Shown here one piece after another: positions 6,956 to 15,900 of a stretch of DNA of 21,643 bases. Position numbers and translations under genes: made by a program. The DNA comes from Actinomycetes bacterium. GTDB lineage: Bacteria; Actinomycetota; Actinomycetes; Actinomycetales; Cellulomonadaceae. The DNA lies in the NCBI GenBank assembly GCA_023462275.1, contig JAEWYD010000266.1, positions 1 through 21,643 on the forward strand, given 5' to 3'. The notes under the pieces were generated by a model. It saw only the letters and a list, made by a program, of their open reading frames with translations, was not told where the DNA came from and did no database searches. Every line of letters begins with the position of its first letter. Position 1 is the stretch's first letter.

Positions 6956-6978
6956 ACGCGCGCCATCCGGCGCGCGTG
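6955..6978 (+). terminator. Hairpin after the riboswitch, possible expression platform
   Basis: CACGCGCGCC (6955-6964) pairs perfectly with GGCGCGCGTG (6969-6978) around an ATCC tetraloop immediately after the B12 aptamer. It may be a transcription terminator, though no U-tract follows. Downstream another hairpin (GGGTGG/CCACCC, 7016-7031) and TCTCC (7051), complementary to the GGAGA of the ribosome site (7069-7073), could instead act on translation. Confidence 0.5.
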
Positions 6979-7078
6979 GATCCGCGACCTCTCGGGTGGG
7001 TCGGGCGGACGGGCCGGGTGGCTCGCCACCCCCGCCCGCGGCGTCGCGGGTCTCCCATCGGCTCGCGAGGAGAGAGCT

Positions 7079-9733
7079 GTGAGCACCCAGGCCCACCCCA
7101 CCGACGTCGGACGCGTCCACGTGACCAAGCGCGACGGCTCGCGGGAGCCGTACGACGCCGACCGGATCAACCGGGCGATCGAGCGGGCCGCCGTCGGCCT
7201 GGCCGACCCCATCGCGAAGGTCACCCAGGTCGCGTCCGAGCTCGCCGTCACCCTGTTCGACGGCATCACGAGCGAGCAGCTCGACGAGGCGGCGATCGCC
7301 GTGGCCGTGCAGAACGTCAAGGACGACCCCGAGTTCGACACGATCGCCGCGCGGCTGCTGCGCACCGTGCTCTACAAGCGCGTCCTGGGCGCGTACCGGA
7401 CGCCGGCCGACCTGGCCCGGCTGCACCGCGCCCGGTTCCCGGGCTACGTGCGCGCCGGCGTGGCGGACGGGCTGCTCGACCCGCGGCTCGGCCGCGTGTT
7501 CGACCTGGACGCCCTGGCGGCGGCGCTCGACCCCGGCCGCGACGAGCTGCTGCGCTACCTCGGCACTGTCACCCTGACGAACCGGTACGCGATCGCGGGC
7601 CGCGACCGGATGCCCGTCGAGGTGCCCCAGTTCCTCTGGATGCGGGTGGCCATGGGGCTGTCGCTGAACGAGGACGACCCGACGGCGACGGCCCTCGCGC
7701 TCTACGGCGCGATCTCCCGCCTGGAGTACCTGCCGGCCGGCTCCACCCTGGTGAACGCGGGTACGGCCTACCCGCAGCTGTCCAACTGCTTCGTCATCCA
7801 GATGGACGACGACATCGACCACATCGCCACGTCGGTGCGCAACGTGATGTGGCTGACCAAGGGCACCGGCGGCATCGGGCTGTCGGTGACCAAGCTGCGC
7901 GCGGAGGGCTCCCCGATCCGGTCCAACAACACCGTCTCGACGGGCCCCGTCCCCTTCATGCACACGATCGACTCGACGCTGCGCGCCATCTCCCGCGGCG
8001 GCAAGAAGTTCGGCGCGCTGTGCTTCTACATGGAGAACTGGCACCTCGACTTCGGCCAGTTCCTGGACCTGCGGCAGAACTCCGGCGACCCGTACCGGCG
8101 CACCCGCACCGCGAACACGGCCGTGTGGATCAGCGACGAGTTCATGAAGCGTGTCGCCGCCGACGACGACTGGTACCTCTTCGACCCGGCCGAGACCCCC
8201 GACCTGGTCGAGCTCACCGGTGCCGCGTTCTCCGCCCGCTACGCGCGCTACGTGGCCGACGCCGAGGCCGGGCGGCTGCGCGTCTTCTCCCGTGTCCGGG
8301 CCCGCGAGCAGTACAAGCAGATCCTCCTGACCCTGCAGACGACGTCGCACCCCTGGCTAACCTGGAAGGACACGATCAACACCCGCGCGCTCAACGCGAA
8401 CACCGGGACGATCCACCTGTCGAACCTGTGCACCGAGATCTGCCTCCCCCAGGACCGGGACACCATCGCCGTCTGCAACCTGGCGTCGATCAACCTGCCG
8501 GCCTTCGTCCGGGGCGACGCCGGCGCCGACCTGGACTGGGACCGGATGGCGCGGGCCGTGCGGCTGGCCGTCCGCCAGCTCGACAACCTCGTCGACATCA
8601 CCGAGTCGCGCGTGCCGGAGTCCGAGCGCGCCAACGCCGCCAGTCGAGCGGTCGGGCTCGGGGTGATGGGGTTCACCGACGTCGCCGAGCGGCTCGGCCT
8701 GGCCTACGACTCGCCCCAGGCTGCCGAGCTGATCGACCGCGTCGTCGAGTTCGTCTCGTGGCACGCGATCGACGCCTCCGCGGACCTGGCGGCCGAGCGG
8801 GGCGCCTACCCGGCGTTCGACGGGTCCGGCTGGTCGCGCGGTCGCGTGCCGTTCGACACCCTCGCCGCCCTGGAGGAGGACCGCGGCGTGCCCGTGGACG
8901 TCGACCGCACGGTCCGGATGGACTGGGACGCGCTGCGCGCCAAGGTCCGCCGCGGGATGCGCAACTCCACGCTGATGGCCATCGCGCCGACGGCCTCGAT
9001 CGGGCTCGTCGCGGGCACGACGCCCGGTCTGGACCCGCAGTTCTCGCAGATCTTCAGCCGCGCGACGTCGTCGGGCAAGTTCCTGGAGGTCAACCGCAAC
9101 CTGGTCGCCGACCTGCAGGCCCTGGGGCTGTGGGAGGCGGTCCGCGAGCGGCTGCTCGCCGCCCAGGGCGACCTGTCGACGATCGAGGAGGTGCCCGAGC
9201 GCCTCAAGGCGGTCTACCGCACCTCCTTCCAGCTGCCGCCCGTGGCGTTCCTCGAGGTGGCGGCCCGGGCGCAGAAGTGGATCGACCAGGCGATCAGCCG
9301 CAACATCTACCTCGCCGACCGGGACGTGGACGCGATGGCCGACCTGTACGCCACGGCGTGGCGCAAGGGCGTCAAGACGACGTACTACCTGCACGTGCTG
9401 CCGCGGCACACGGCCGAGCAGTCCACGGTGCGGGTGAACAAGACCGCGAACCTCAACGCGACGGGCTCCGCCCACGGCCGCGGCGGCCAGGCCACGTCGC
9501 TCCCGACGACGGCCCTCCTGACGGCGTCGGGCCCGGCGCGGACCGGCTTCGCGGGGTTCGGGGCGCGCCGCGCGACGGCAGCGCCGCCGGCGGCCCCGGC
9601 CGCTCCGGTCCTCGCCTCACCGGACGTGCCGCCCGCGGCGACCGTCCTCGCGCTCGCGGACACCGACGTCGTCGACGGCGTCGCGTGCCCGGTGGACCCG
9701 ATGGAGCGCCTGCAGTGCGAGTCCTGCCAGTGA
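7079..9733 (+). CDS. nrdA: Ribonucleoside-diphosphate reductase, large (alpha) subunit
   Basis: 884 residues; GTG start behind GAGGAG. It reduces ribonucleoside diphosphates to deoxyribonucleotides for DNA synthesis, with radical supply from the NrdB encoded 50 bases downstream. An N-terminal ATP-cone (about 8-100, VHVTKRDGSREPYDADRI) senses ATP/dATP. The catalytic barrel has Cys237 (QLSNCF), the radical Cys451 with Glu453 in NLCTEI, and Cys466 (AVCNLASINLP), which would pair with Cys237 as redox thiols. Tyr769-Tyr770 in TTYYLH are the radical-relay tyrosines. After an Ala/Pro-rich flexible linker the tail ends in CESCQ (Cys880, Cys883), the shuttle pair re-reduced by thioredoxin-like proteins. 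All key residues are present. Controlled by NrdR boxes and a B12 riboswitch in the leader. No nrdR, nrdJ or nrdS is next to it in this window. Confidence 0.95.
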   Translation: MSTQAHPTDVGRVHVTKRDGSREPYDADRINRAIERAAVGLADPIAKVTQVASELAVTLFDGITSEQLDEAAIAVAVQNVKDDPEFDTIAARLLRTVLYKRVLGAYRTPADLARLHRARFPGYVRAGVADGLLDPRLGRVFDLDALAAALDPGRDELLRYLGTVTLTNRYAIAGRDRMPVEVPQFLWMRVAMGLSLNEDDPTATALALYGAISRLEYLPAGSTLVNAGTAYPQLSNCFVIQMDDDIDHIATSVRNVMWLTKGTGGIGLSVTKLRAEGSPIRSNNTVSTGPVPFMHTIDSTLRAISRGGKKFGALCFYMENWHLDFGQFLDLRQNSGDPYRRTRTANTAVWISDEFMKRVAADDDWYLFDPAETPDLVELTGAAFSARYARYVADAEAGRLRVFSRVRAREQYKQILLTLQTTSHPWLTWKDTINTRALNANTGTIHLSNLCTEICLPQDRDTIAVCNLASINLPAFVRGDAGADLDWDRMARAVRLAVRQLDNLVDITESRVPESERANAASRAVGLGVMGFTDVAERLGLAYDSPQAAELIDRVVEFVSWHAIDASADLAAERGAYPAFDGSGWSRGRVPFDTLAALEEDRGVPVDVDRTVRMDWDALRAKVRRGMRNSTLMAIAPTASIGLVAGTTPGLDPQFSQIFSRATSSGKFLEVNRNLVADLQALGLWEAVRERLLAAQGDLSTIEEVPERLKAVYRTSFQLPPVAFLEVAARAQKWIDQAISRNIYLADRDVDAMADLYATAWRKGVKTTYYLHVLPRHTAEQSTVRVNKTANLNATGSAHGRGGQATSLPTTALLTASGPARTGFAGFGARRATAAPPAAPAAPVLASPDVPPAATVLALADTDVVDGVACPVDPMERLQCESCQ

Positions 9734-9783
9734 CCGACGGCGCGGCCGTCACCCCCCGTACACCGACAGCAAGGAGAACGACC

Positions 9784-10770
9784 ATGGGCATCCTCGGCGC
9801 CGGCATCCAGGACGGGCTGCTGCTCAAGCCTGTGACCTACCCGTGGGCGATGGGCCTGTACGACCAGGCCGTCGCCAACACCTGGTTCCCCAACGAGATC
9901 CAGCTCGGCGAGGACCTCGCGGACTTCGCCCGCATGACGGAGGACGAGAAGCACGCGCTCGTGCACCTCGTCTCCTACTTCAACCCGAACGAGCTGCTGG
10001 TCAACAAGGCGCTCGCGTTCGGCGTCTACCCCTACATCAACGCGCCCGAGGGGCACCTGTACCTCGCCAAGCAGATGTGGGAGGAGGCCAACCACACCAT
10101 GGCGTTCGAGTACGTCCTCGAGACGTTCCCCATCGACCGCGAGGCCGCGTACTCCAACCACGTGACCGTGCCGTCGATGGCGGCCAAGGAGGCGTTCGAG
10201 ACCCGCTACATCCAGCGCATGGCGTCGGAGACGCTCGACATCACGACGACGGAGGGAAAGCAGGACTTCGTCCGGAACCTCGTCGCGTACAACATCGTGC
10301 TCGAGGGCATCTGGTTCTACTCGGGCTTCATGGTCGCGCTGTCGTTCCGGCAGCGGAACCTGCTGCGCAACTTCGGCTCGCTCATGGACTGGATCATCCG
10401 CGACGAGTCGCTGCACCTGCAGTTCGGCATCAACCTCATCCTCACGGTGCTCGCCGAGAACGAGGACCTGCAGACGCCGGAGTTCGCCGAGGAGGTGCGG
10501 CAGATGATCCTCGCGGCGGTGGAGATGGAGGAGGCCTACAACCGGGACATGTTCCCGCGCGGCATCCTCGGGCTGAACGCCGATTACGTGAACCAGTACG
10601 TGCGCTACCTCACCGACCGGCGCCTGGAGGAGCTCGGCTTCGAGCCCGAGTTCGGCGTCGCCAACCCTGCCAAGTGGATGGCCGCGGCCAACGACACCCT
10701 GCAGCTCGTCAACTTCTTCGAGGCGACGAACACGTCCTACGAGGTGAACGCCCAGGCGACGGCGCGCTGA
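9784..10770 (+). CDS. nrdB: Ribonucleoside-diphosphate reductase, small (beta) subunit, class Ic-like
   Basis: 328 residues, ferritin-like helical metalloprotein that generates the radical-initiating oxidant for NrdA; AAGGAG ribosome site 7 bases before the ATG. All six metal ligands are recognisable: Glu70 (NPNELL), Glu101 and His104 (WEEANH), Glu174 (VLEGIWFY), Glu208 and His211 (RDESLH). The residue four after His104, where E. coli-type enzymes carry the radical Tyr122, is Phe108. The first ligand is Glu instead of Asp. Both changes are the signature of class Ic, known from Chlamydia trachomatis, which uses a Mn/Fe centre and no tyrosyl radical. Other metal-only subclasses cannot be excluded. 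Cotranscribed with nrdA and thus under the same NrdR and B12 control. The end Y-E-V-N-A-Q-A... may carry the subunit-contact tail. Confidence 0.93.
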   Translation: MGILGAGIQDGLLLKPVTYPWAMGLYDQAVANTWFPNEIQLGEDLADFARMTEDEKHALVHLVSYFNPNELLVNKALAFGVYPYINAPEGHLYLAKQMWEEANHTMAFEYVLETFPIDREAAYSNHVTVPSMAAKEAFETRYIQRMASETLDITTTEGKQDFVRNLVAYNIVLEGIWFYSGFMVALSFRQRNLLRNFGSLMDWIIRDESLHLQFGINLILTVLAENEDLQTPEFAEEVRQMILAAVEMEEAYNRDMFPRGILGLNADYVNQYVRYLTDRRLEELGFEPEFGVANPAKWMAAANDTLQLVNFFEATNTSYEVNAQATAR

Positions 10771-10823
10771 GCCGGCCGGACGGTCGACGTCGGGGACCCG
10801 GCCGACGACGCCCGCCGGGAAGG

Positions 10824-10873
10824 CCTCATCTCCAGGAACTCCTTTCCCCGGGAAGCAGTTCCTGGAGACGAGG
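10824..10873. terminator. Bidirectional terminator-like inverted repeat between nrdB and the permease
   Basis: CCTCATCTCCAGGAACT (10824-10840) matches the reverse complement of 10857-10873 at 16 of 17 positions. The 16-base loop contains a further CTTTCC..GGGAAG pairing. It lies between two convergent genes, so it can end both transcripts. No T-tract on either side. Confidence 0.7.
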
Positions 10874-10893
10874 TCCGGTCGGGGCTCCGGGGC

Positions 10894-11976
10894 TCAGTGC
10901 TCGTGGCGGTGGTGGGCGTCCGGGTAGTGCTCGTGGGTGTGGGTCACCGCGGCGTGGGTGTGGACGTGCCGGTGCCGGACGCCGGGCGGCACCTCCTGGC
11001 CGGGCAGGTGCTCGTGGTCGTGGTGGCCGTCGTCGTGGGTGTGCCAGTGCTCGTGGGTGATCGGCTCGTGGGTGTGCTCGTGCGCGTGCCGCTCCGTCAG
11101 GTGCAGCCAGGTGCCCACGGCCATGAGGGCCCCGGCGAGCGCGAGCTGCCACGTCACGGCGTCGCCCAGCGCGACGGCGAGCACCGCGCCGAAGAAGGGT
11201 GCGATCGAGAAGTAGGCACCCGCGCGGGCCGTGCCGACGTGCCGCAGTCCCACGATGAACAGGACCAGGCTCAGGCCGTAGGAGACGAAGCCCAGCGCGG
11301 CCGCGGCCGCCGTCGGGCCGGCGGACGGCAGGTGCGCGCCCAGCAGCAGCGCCACCCCGAGGTTCGTCGGCCCGGCGACCGCGCCCTTCACGGCCGCCAG
11401 CCAGGTCGCGTCGGTGAGCGAGACCTTCCGGGTGAGGTTGTTGTCGAGCGCCCAGCAGGCGCACGCCCCCACGATCGCCAGCGCCGGCCACGCGCTGGTG
11501 ACCTCGGCGCGGCCGCTCGGGACGGCGATGACGACCGCCCCGGCGACGATCGCGAGCATCCCGAGCACCACCCGTCGCCCGGCCGGCTCGCGGAACGCCA
11601 CCCACGCGAGGACGGCGGTCAGCACGCCCTCGGCGTTGAGCAGCAGCGACGCCCCCGATGCCGGCATCGCGTCCAGCCCGGCCATGAGCAGGACCGGCCC
11701 GGCGATCCCGCCCGCCGCGACGGCCCCGGCGAGCCACGGCACCTCGTGCCGGGGGAGCCGCACGCGCGGCGCCCGCCGCACGAGCCGCCACGTCCCCATC
11801 CCGGCGCCCGCCCCCACGTAGAGCAGCCCGGCCAGCAGCCACGGGCTCACCTCGCCGAGCAGGAGCTTGGCCAGGGGCGCGCTCGCCCCGAACAGGACGG
11901 CGGCGAGCAGCGCGGCCTGGACGCCGGCGTTTCGTAGGCCGCGCGAGGAGTCCGTCACCGCACCATCGTCCCGCAC
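10894..11976 (-). CDS. DMT-superfamily (EamA) permease with histidine-rich C-terminal tail
   Basis: 360 residues from the GTG at 11976; a second GTG at 11958 would give 354, and neither has a clear ribosome site. Residues about 15-290 hold roughly ten hydrophobic helices in two EamA repeats, e.g. AALLAAVLFGASAPLAKLLL, then GPVLLMAGLDAMPASGASLLLN in the first and ACACWALDNNLTRKVSLTD at the second repeat, the drug/metabolite transporter fold. The last 64 residues contain 23 His, mostly as HxH and HH pairs mixed with Asp/Glu, facing the cytoplasm if the usual topology holds. Such tails bind Zn, Ni or Co ions, so metal efflux or metal-gated transport is plausible. The EamA family itself spans many substrates, so the cargo is not determined. 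Convergent with nrdB. Confidence 0.88.
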   Translation of the reverse strand: MRDDGAVTDSSRGLRNAGVQAALLAAVLFGASAPLAKLLLGEVSPWLLAGLLYVGAGAGMGTWRLVRRAPRVRLPRHEVPWLAGAVAAGGIAGPVLLMAGLDAMPASGASLLLNAEGVLTAVLAWVAFREPAGRRVVLGMLAIVAGAVVIAVPSGRAEVTSAWPALAIVGACACWALDNNLTRKVSLTDATWLAAVKGAVAGPTNLGVALLLGAHLPSAGPTAAAAALGFVSYGLSLVLFIVGLRHVGTARAGAYFSIAPFFGAVLAVALGDAVTWQLALAGALMAVGTWLHLTERHAHEHTHEPITHEHWHTHDDGHHDHEHLPGQEVPPGVRHRHVHTHAAVTHTHEHYPDAHHRHEH

Positions 11977-12019
11977 GCCGGCGCGCGGGACGCGCGGGGG
12001 GCGGCGTGCGCCACGGGCC

Positions 12020-12090
12020 GGACGAGACCCGGACGAGACCCGGACGAGACCGGGACGAGACCGTGCGGGACCGTGCGGGACCGTGCGAGG
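12020..12090. repeat. Phased tandem repeats, 11-bp x4 then 10-bp x2.7
   Basis: GGACGAGACCC, GGACGAGACCC, GGACGAGACCG, GGACGAGACCG (12020-12063) run head to tail, followed directly by TGCGGGACCG twice and a partial third unit to 12090. Both periods are close to one DNA turn. They lie in the 226-base gap between the divergent permease and the DUF4190-type gene, upstream of the latter's putative -10. Confidence 0.85.
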
Positions 12091-12138
12091 AACACCGCAG
12101 CGACCCAGGAACGGGCGCCGCGGCCGTGTCCGTGCCCC

Positions 12139-12144
12139 TAGCCT
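12139..12144 (+). promoter_or_regulatory. Putative -10 box for the DUF4190-type gene
   Basis: TAGCCT fits the TAnnnT -10 pattern and lies about 60 bases before the GTG at 12203. A direct repeat CGCCCGGCGTCGGG follows twice (about 12149-12178). Confidence 0.35.
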
Positions 12145-12202
12145 CGGGCTCGCCCGGCGTCGGGGACGCCCGGCGTCGGGTCGAGGCGATACGGAGGCGC
12201 GC

Positions 12203-12802
12203 GTGGACGTGCAGGCACTGGGCAGGGCGGAGCGCGAGGCGCTCGCGGCGGACCCCGCGACGGACCCGGCGGTCCTGGCGGAGCTCGCCGCCGACTTCTA
12301 CCTCGTCGCCACCCTGGCGACGAACCCCTCGACGCCTGAGGAGACCCTGCGGGGCATCTACCGGGACTTCCCCCACCTCCGCCCGGCGCGGCCGGAGCAA
12401 CCCGACGACCGCGGCCCGATGAGCGAGCAGGACGCCGCGATCGAGGCGTTCCGCCGTCGTCGTGCCGCGGCCGCCGCCGGCTACGGACGCGGGCGGGGCG
12501 GGTACGCCCCGGCCGCCCGGCCGGAGCAGTACGTGCAGGTGCTCGACGCCGACGGGCAGGCGGTCCGCGTGCCGCTGAGCGCGCTCGGCGGGCGCGGGAC
12601 GAACGGCATGGCCGTCGCCGCGTTCGTCGTCGCGCTCCTTGGCGGCAGCGCCCTGGCGATCATCCTCGGGCACGTCGCCAAGTCGCAGATCGCCCGCACC
12701 GGGGAGGGCGGCGACGGAATGGCGACGGGCGCGCTCGTCATCGGGTACCTGAGCATGGCGGTCCTGGTCGTCCTCGTCCTCGTGGCGCTCACGGCGGGCT
12801 GA
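12203..12802 (+). CDS. Two-TM DUF4190-type protein with N-terminal LRR-variant segment
   Basis: 199 residues from the GTG at 12203, which has GGAGG 5 bases ahead; the frame is open further upstream but crosses the tandem repeats and is not protein-like there. Residues 1-50 read EREALAADPATDPAVLAELAADFYLVATLATNPSTPEETL when listed in parts (AADPATDPAVLAELA, then VATLATNPSTPEETL), the pattern of leucine-rich-repeat-variant helices. A charged and Gly/Arg-rich linker follows (to about 130). Then come two membrane helices (about 136-157 and 173-199) around GHVAKSQIARTGEGGDGMATGAL split by a loop, which is the DUF4190 signature (GHxAxxQI+RTGE.G.G.A.AGLxxGY). The family is widespread in actinobacteria with no established function. 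Confidence 0.8.
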   Translation: MDVQALGRAEREALAADPATDPAVLAELAADFYLVATLATNPSTPEETLRGIYRDFPHLRPARPEQPDDRGPMSEQDAAIEAFRRRRAAAAAGYGRGRGGYAPAARPEQYVQVLDADGQAVRVPLSALGGRGTNGMAVAAFVVALLGGSALAIILGHVAKSQIARTGEGGDGMATGALVIGYLSMAVLVVLVLVALTAG

Positions 12803-12867
12803 CCCGGGCGCCGCGCGGCGCTCACCCGAACGGCCGCCGACTGTGCCGGTTTCGCCGCACTCGCCCC

Positions 12868-12873
12868 TACCCT
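12868..12873 (+). promoter_or_regulatory. Putative -10 box for the STAND gene
   Basis: TACCCT, the same hexamer as before the ABC lipoprotein gene at 20136, lies 36 bases before the ATG at 12910. This suggests the STAND gene has its own promoter even though the upstream gene is on the same strand. A 14-base self-complementary stretch (12808-12821) just after the upstream stop may be a weak terminator. Confidence 0.4.
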
Positions 12874-12909
12874 GACCGCGAACCTCGCGCGGCACGGTAG
12901 GGAGCCCAG

Positions 12910-15900
12910 ATGACCGACGGAGACGCCCCCGACCCCGATCTCCTCGGCGCCGCGGAGACGAGCGCCCGGCCCGCGGAGCTTCCCGACCGGGCGGCGCTGG
13001 CGCGGGAGCTGACGCGGCTGCGCGAGGCGGCCGGCCTCAGCGTGCGGGACGTCGCCCGGCGTGCGGGACTCCCGCTCGCGACCGTCGGCGGCTACCTGTC
13101 CGGCCGGCACCTGCCGCAGCCGGCCACCATGGACCAGTTCGAGCGCATGCTGGTCGCGCTCGGCGTTCCCGACGCCGACCGGGCTGCCTGGGTCGAGGTC
13201 GCCTCCCGGTTGCGCCGGGTGCCGGGGCCGCGGCCGGCCTCCGCGCGGCCGCCGTACCGCGGGCTGGCGCCCTACGACGTCGACGACGCCGAGCTGTTCG
13301 TCGGGCGCGAGCAGTCCGTGCGCGCGCTCGTCGAGCGCGTCGGCGGCGCGCCGGCTCACCCGGTCGTCGTGCTGGCGGCATCGGGGTCGGGCAAGTCCTC
13401 GCTGCTGCGTGCCGGGCTGGTCGCGCACGTGCGTGGCGCCGGGGCGCGGGCGGCGGTCATGACTCCGGGGACGGAGCCGGCGGCGTCCCTCGGGGTGGCG
13501 CTGGCGGCGCTGGGCGAGCCCGAGGCGTCCGCCGCGTCCGCCGGGGCCGGGCACCCAACGGGCGGCCCGACGCGGCTGCTCGTCGTCGACCAGCTGGAGG
13601 AGGTGCTGCTCGCGGACGCCCGCTCGGCGGCGGACGACCTCCTTGCGCGCCTGGCCGCCCTGCACGCGGCGGGCACCGCCGTCGTCGTGGGTCTGCGGGC
13701 CGACGTCGTGGAGCGGGCGCTCGAGCACCCCGAGCTCGCCCGGTGGCTGGGCGACCGGCCGGTGCTCGTCGGGCCCCTCTCCGCCGAGGACCTGCGGCGC
13801 GTGGTGGTGGAGCCGGCGCAGCGGGTGGGTGTCGAGGTCGACGAGGGCCTGGTCGACGTGCTGGTCGCGGAGGCGACCGCGGGCTCCGCCGCTGCGCGGG
13901 CCGCCGGGGCGGCGGGTGCGCGCCTCGACCCGGGCGTGCTCCCGATGGTGTCGCACGCGCTCTACGCCACTTGGCAGGCGGCGTCGGGGCGCCGCCTCAC
14001 GCTTGCGCAGTACCGGGCCGTCGGGGGCCTCGCGGGCGCCGTCGCCCAGACCGCGGAGTCCGTGGTGGCGGGCCTGCCCCCCGAGCGCGTCGAGGTCGCC
14101 CGCCGGGTGCTGCTCGCCCTCGTCCTGGTCCGCGGAGCGCTGGCCACCGCTCGTCCGCTCGAGCTGGCCGAGCTCGCCGGGCCGGAGGAGGCCGACGTCG
14201 TCGCGGCGCTCGTGGACGCGCGCCTGCTGACGGCGGACCGGGACCACGTGCGCATCGCGCACGACGCCCTGCTGACCGCCTGGCCGCGGCTGGCCGGCTG
14301 GATCGAGGACGACCGCGAGGCCCTGCGGGTGCACGGCCGCCTCGCCGAGGCCGCGCGGCACTGGGAGGAGTCCGCGCGGGACGACGACCTGCTGTACCGA
14401 GGCGCGCTCCTCGAGACGGCGGTCGCCTGGCGGGCCCAGGGGCGGCCCCTCAGCGCCCGGGAGCACGCGTTCCTGGAGGCCGGCCTGATCGCGGCCGACC
14501 GCCGTGCGGCAGCCCGCCGCCGCTCCACGCGCCGCCTGCGCGCCCTCGCCGCCGGGCTGGCGGTGCTCACCGTGTCGACCGGCGTGCTGGCGGGCTTCTC
14601 CGTGGCCCAGGGTCGGGTGGTGGCGCGCGAGCGGGACCTGGCGGTGTCCCGCCAGCTCGCCGTGACGGCCCAGGCGCTGACCGACACCGACCCGGGGTTG
14701 TCGGCGCAGGTCGCGACGGCGGCCCTGGCGACGGCCGACACGGTCGAGGCGCGGTCGGCGCTGCTGTCGACGACCGGCATCGCGGTGCCCGCGCGGCTCG
14801 GCGACCTCGGCGGGCTCGTCAACGGCCTGGCCGTGAGCCCGGACGGCGACGTCGTCGCGGCGGCGACGGACCGCGCGACCGTGGCGGTCTGGTCCGTCGG
14901 CGATCGGCCTGGTTCGCTCGCCGACCTGTCCGTGGACGACGCGGCCCTCTACGGGGTGACCGTCACGGCCGACGGCGGCACGCTGCTCGCGGGCGGTGAC
15001 GCGGGTCAGCTGCGTGCGTGGTCGCTCGCCGACCCCGCGTCGCCCGAGCCCCTGCCGGTGACCGGCCCGCCGGCCGGCGCGACGCTGTACGACGTCGCTG
15101 CGAGCGCGGACGGCGCGCTCGTCGTCGCGGCAGCCTCCGACGGCTCGCTGCACCTCTGGTCGAGCGGGGCGGACGGCTTCGCGGAGGTGGCGTCGGTGCC
15201 CGCGGTGGCCGGGGGCTCGGCGCAGGCCGTCGCGCTCGACCCCCACGGCACGGTGGTCGCGGCCGCCGGCTCGACCGGCGCGCTGACGCTGTGGGACGTC
15301 GCGGACCCGGCGGCGCCCGCGCCGCTCGGCGGACCGGTCGACCTCGGCGGCGTGCAGGTGAACGCCCTGGCGTGGTCGCCCGACGGCGCCACCGTGGCCG
15401 CGGGGACGGTGGACGGGCTGGTGCGGCTCGTCGATGTCGCGGGCGCCGCCCCGCCGGCCGTGACGCTCGAGCTCACCGGCCCCGCGTCGTGGGTCAACGA
15501 CCTGGCGTTCAGCCCGGACGGGACCCGCCTGGCGGGGGCGTCGTCGGACCAGCGGGTGTGGGTCTGGGACCCGGTCACCGGGGCCGCAGCCGGGCAGGCG
15601 GCGAGCCCGACCACGCTCCTGGCGACGCGCTGGTCGCCGGACGGGGCCGCGGTGTACCTCTCCGGCGCCGACGGCATGCTCCGCGCGTGGGAGTACCCGG
15701 GCTCGGTGCTCGCCGACTTCGCGTCGATCCCCGGCCAGGGCGCGTTCGCGACGGTCGGCGGTGCCGACGTCGTCGTCACCGCCACGACCGGTGGGCTGCA
15801 CGTGTGGGACGTGGCCGACCCCGCCCGGGTTCGGCTCCTCGGCACCGCGCCGCCGCCCGACGGCGCCCGCCTCGACGGTGCCGTCGACGTCTCCGCCGCC

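Noticed and set aside
6844..9783. Open frame running through the riboswitch and nrdA in frame with nrdB, as if a giant nrdB fusion
   Set aside because: The part before 9784 is Arg/Pro-rich shadow of nrdA in another frame. nrdB has its own ATG and AAGGAG site.
10897..11937. Plus-strand open frame opposite the EamA permease
   Set aside because: Its Val/Gly/Arg repeats are the antisense of the His-rich tail and hydrophobic helices. No ribosome site or domain.
12020..12090. CRISPR-like array
   Set aside because: The units are 10-11 bp, directly adjacent and without spacers.
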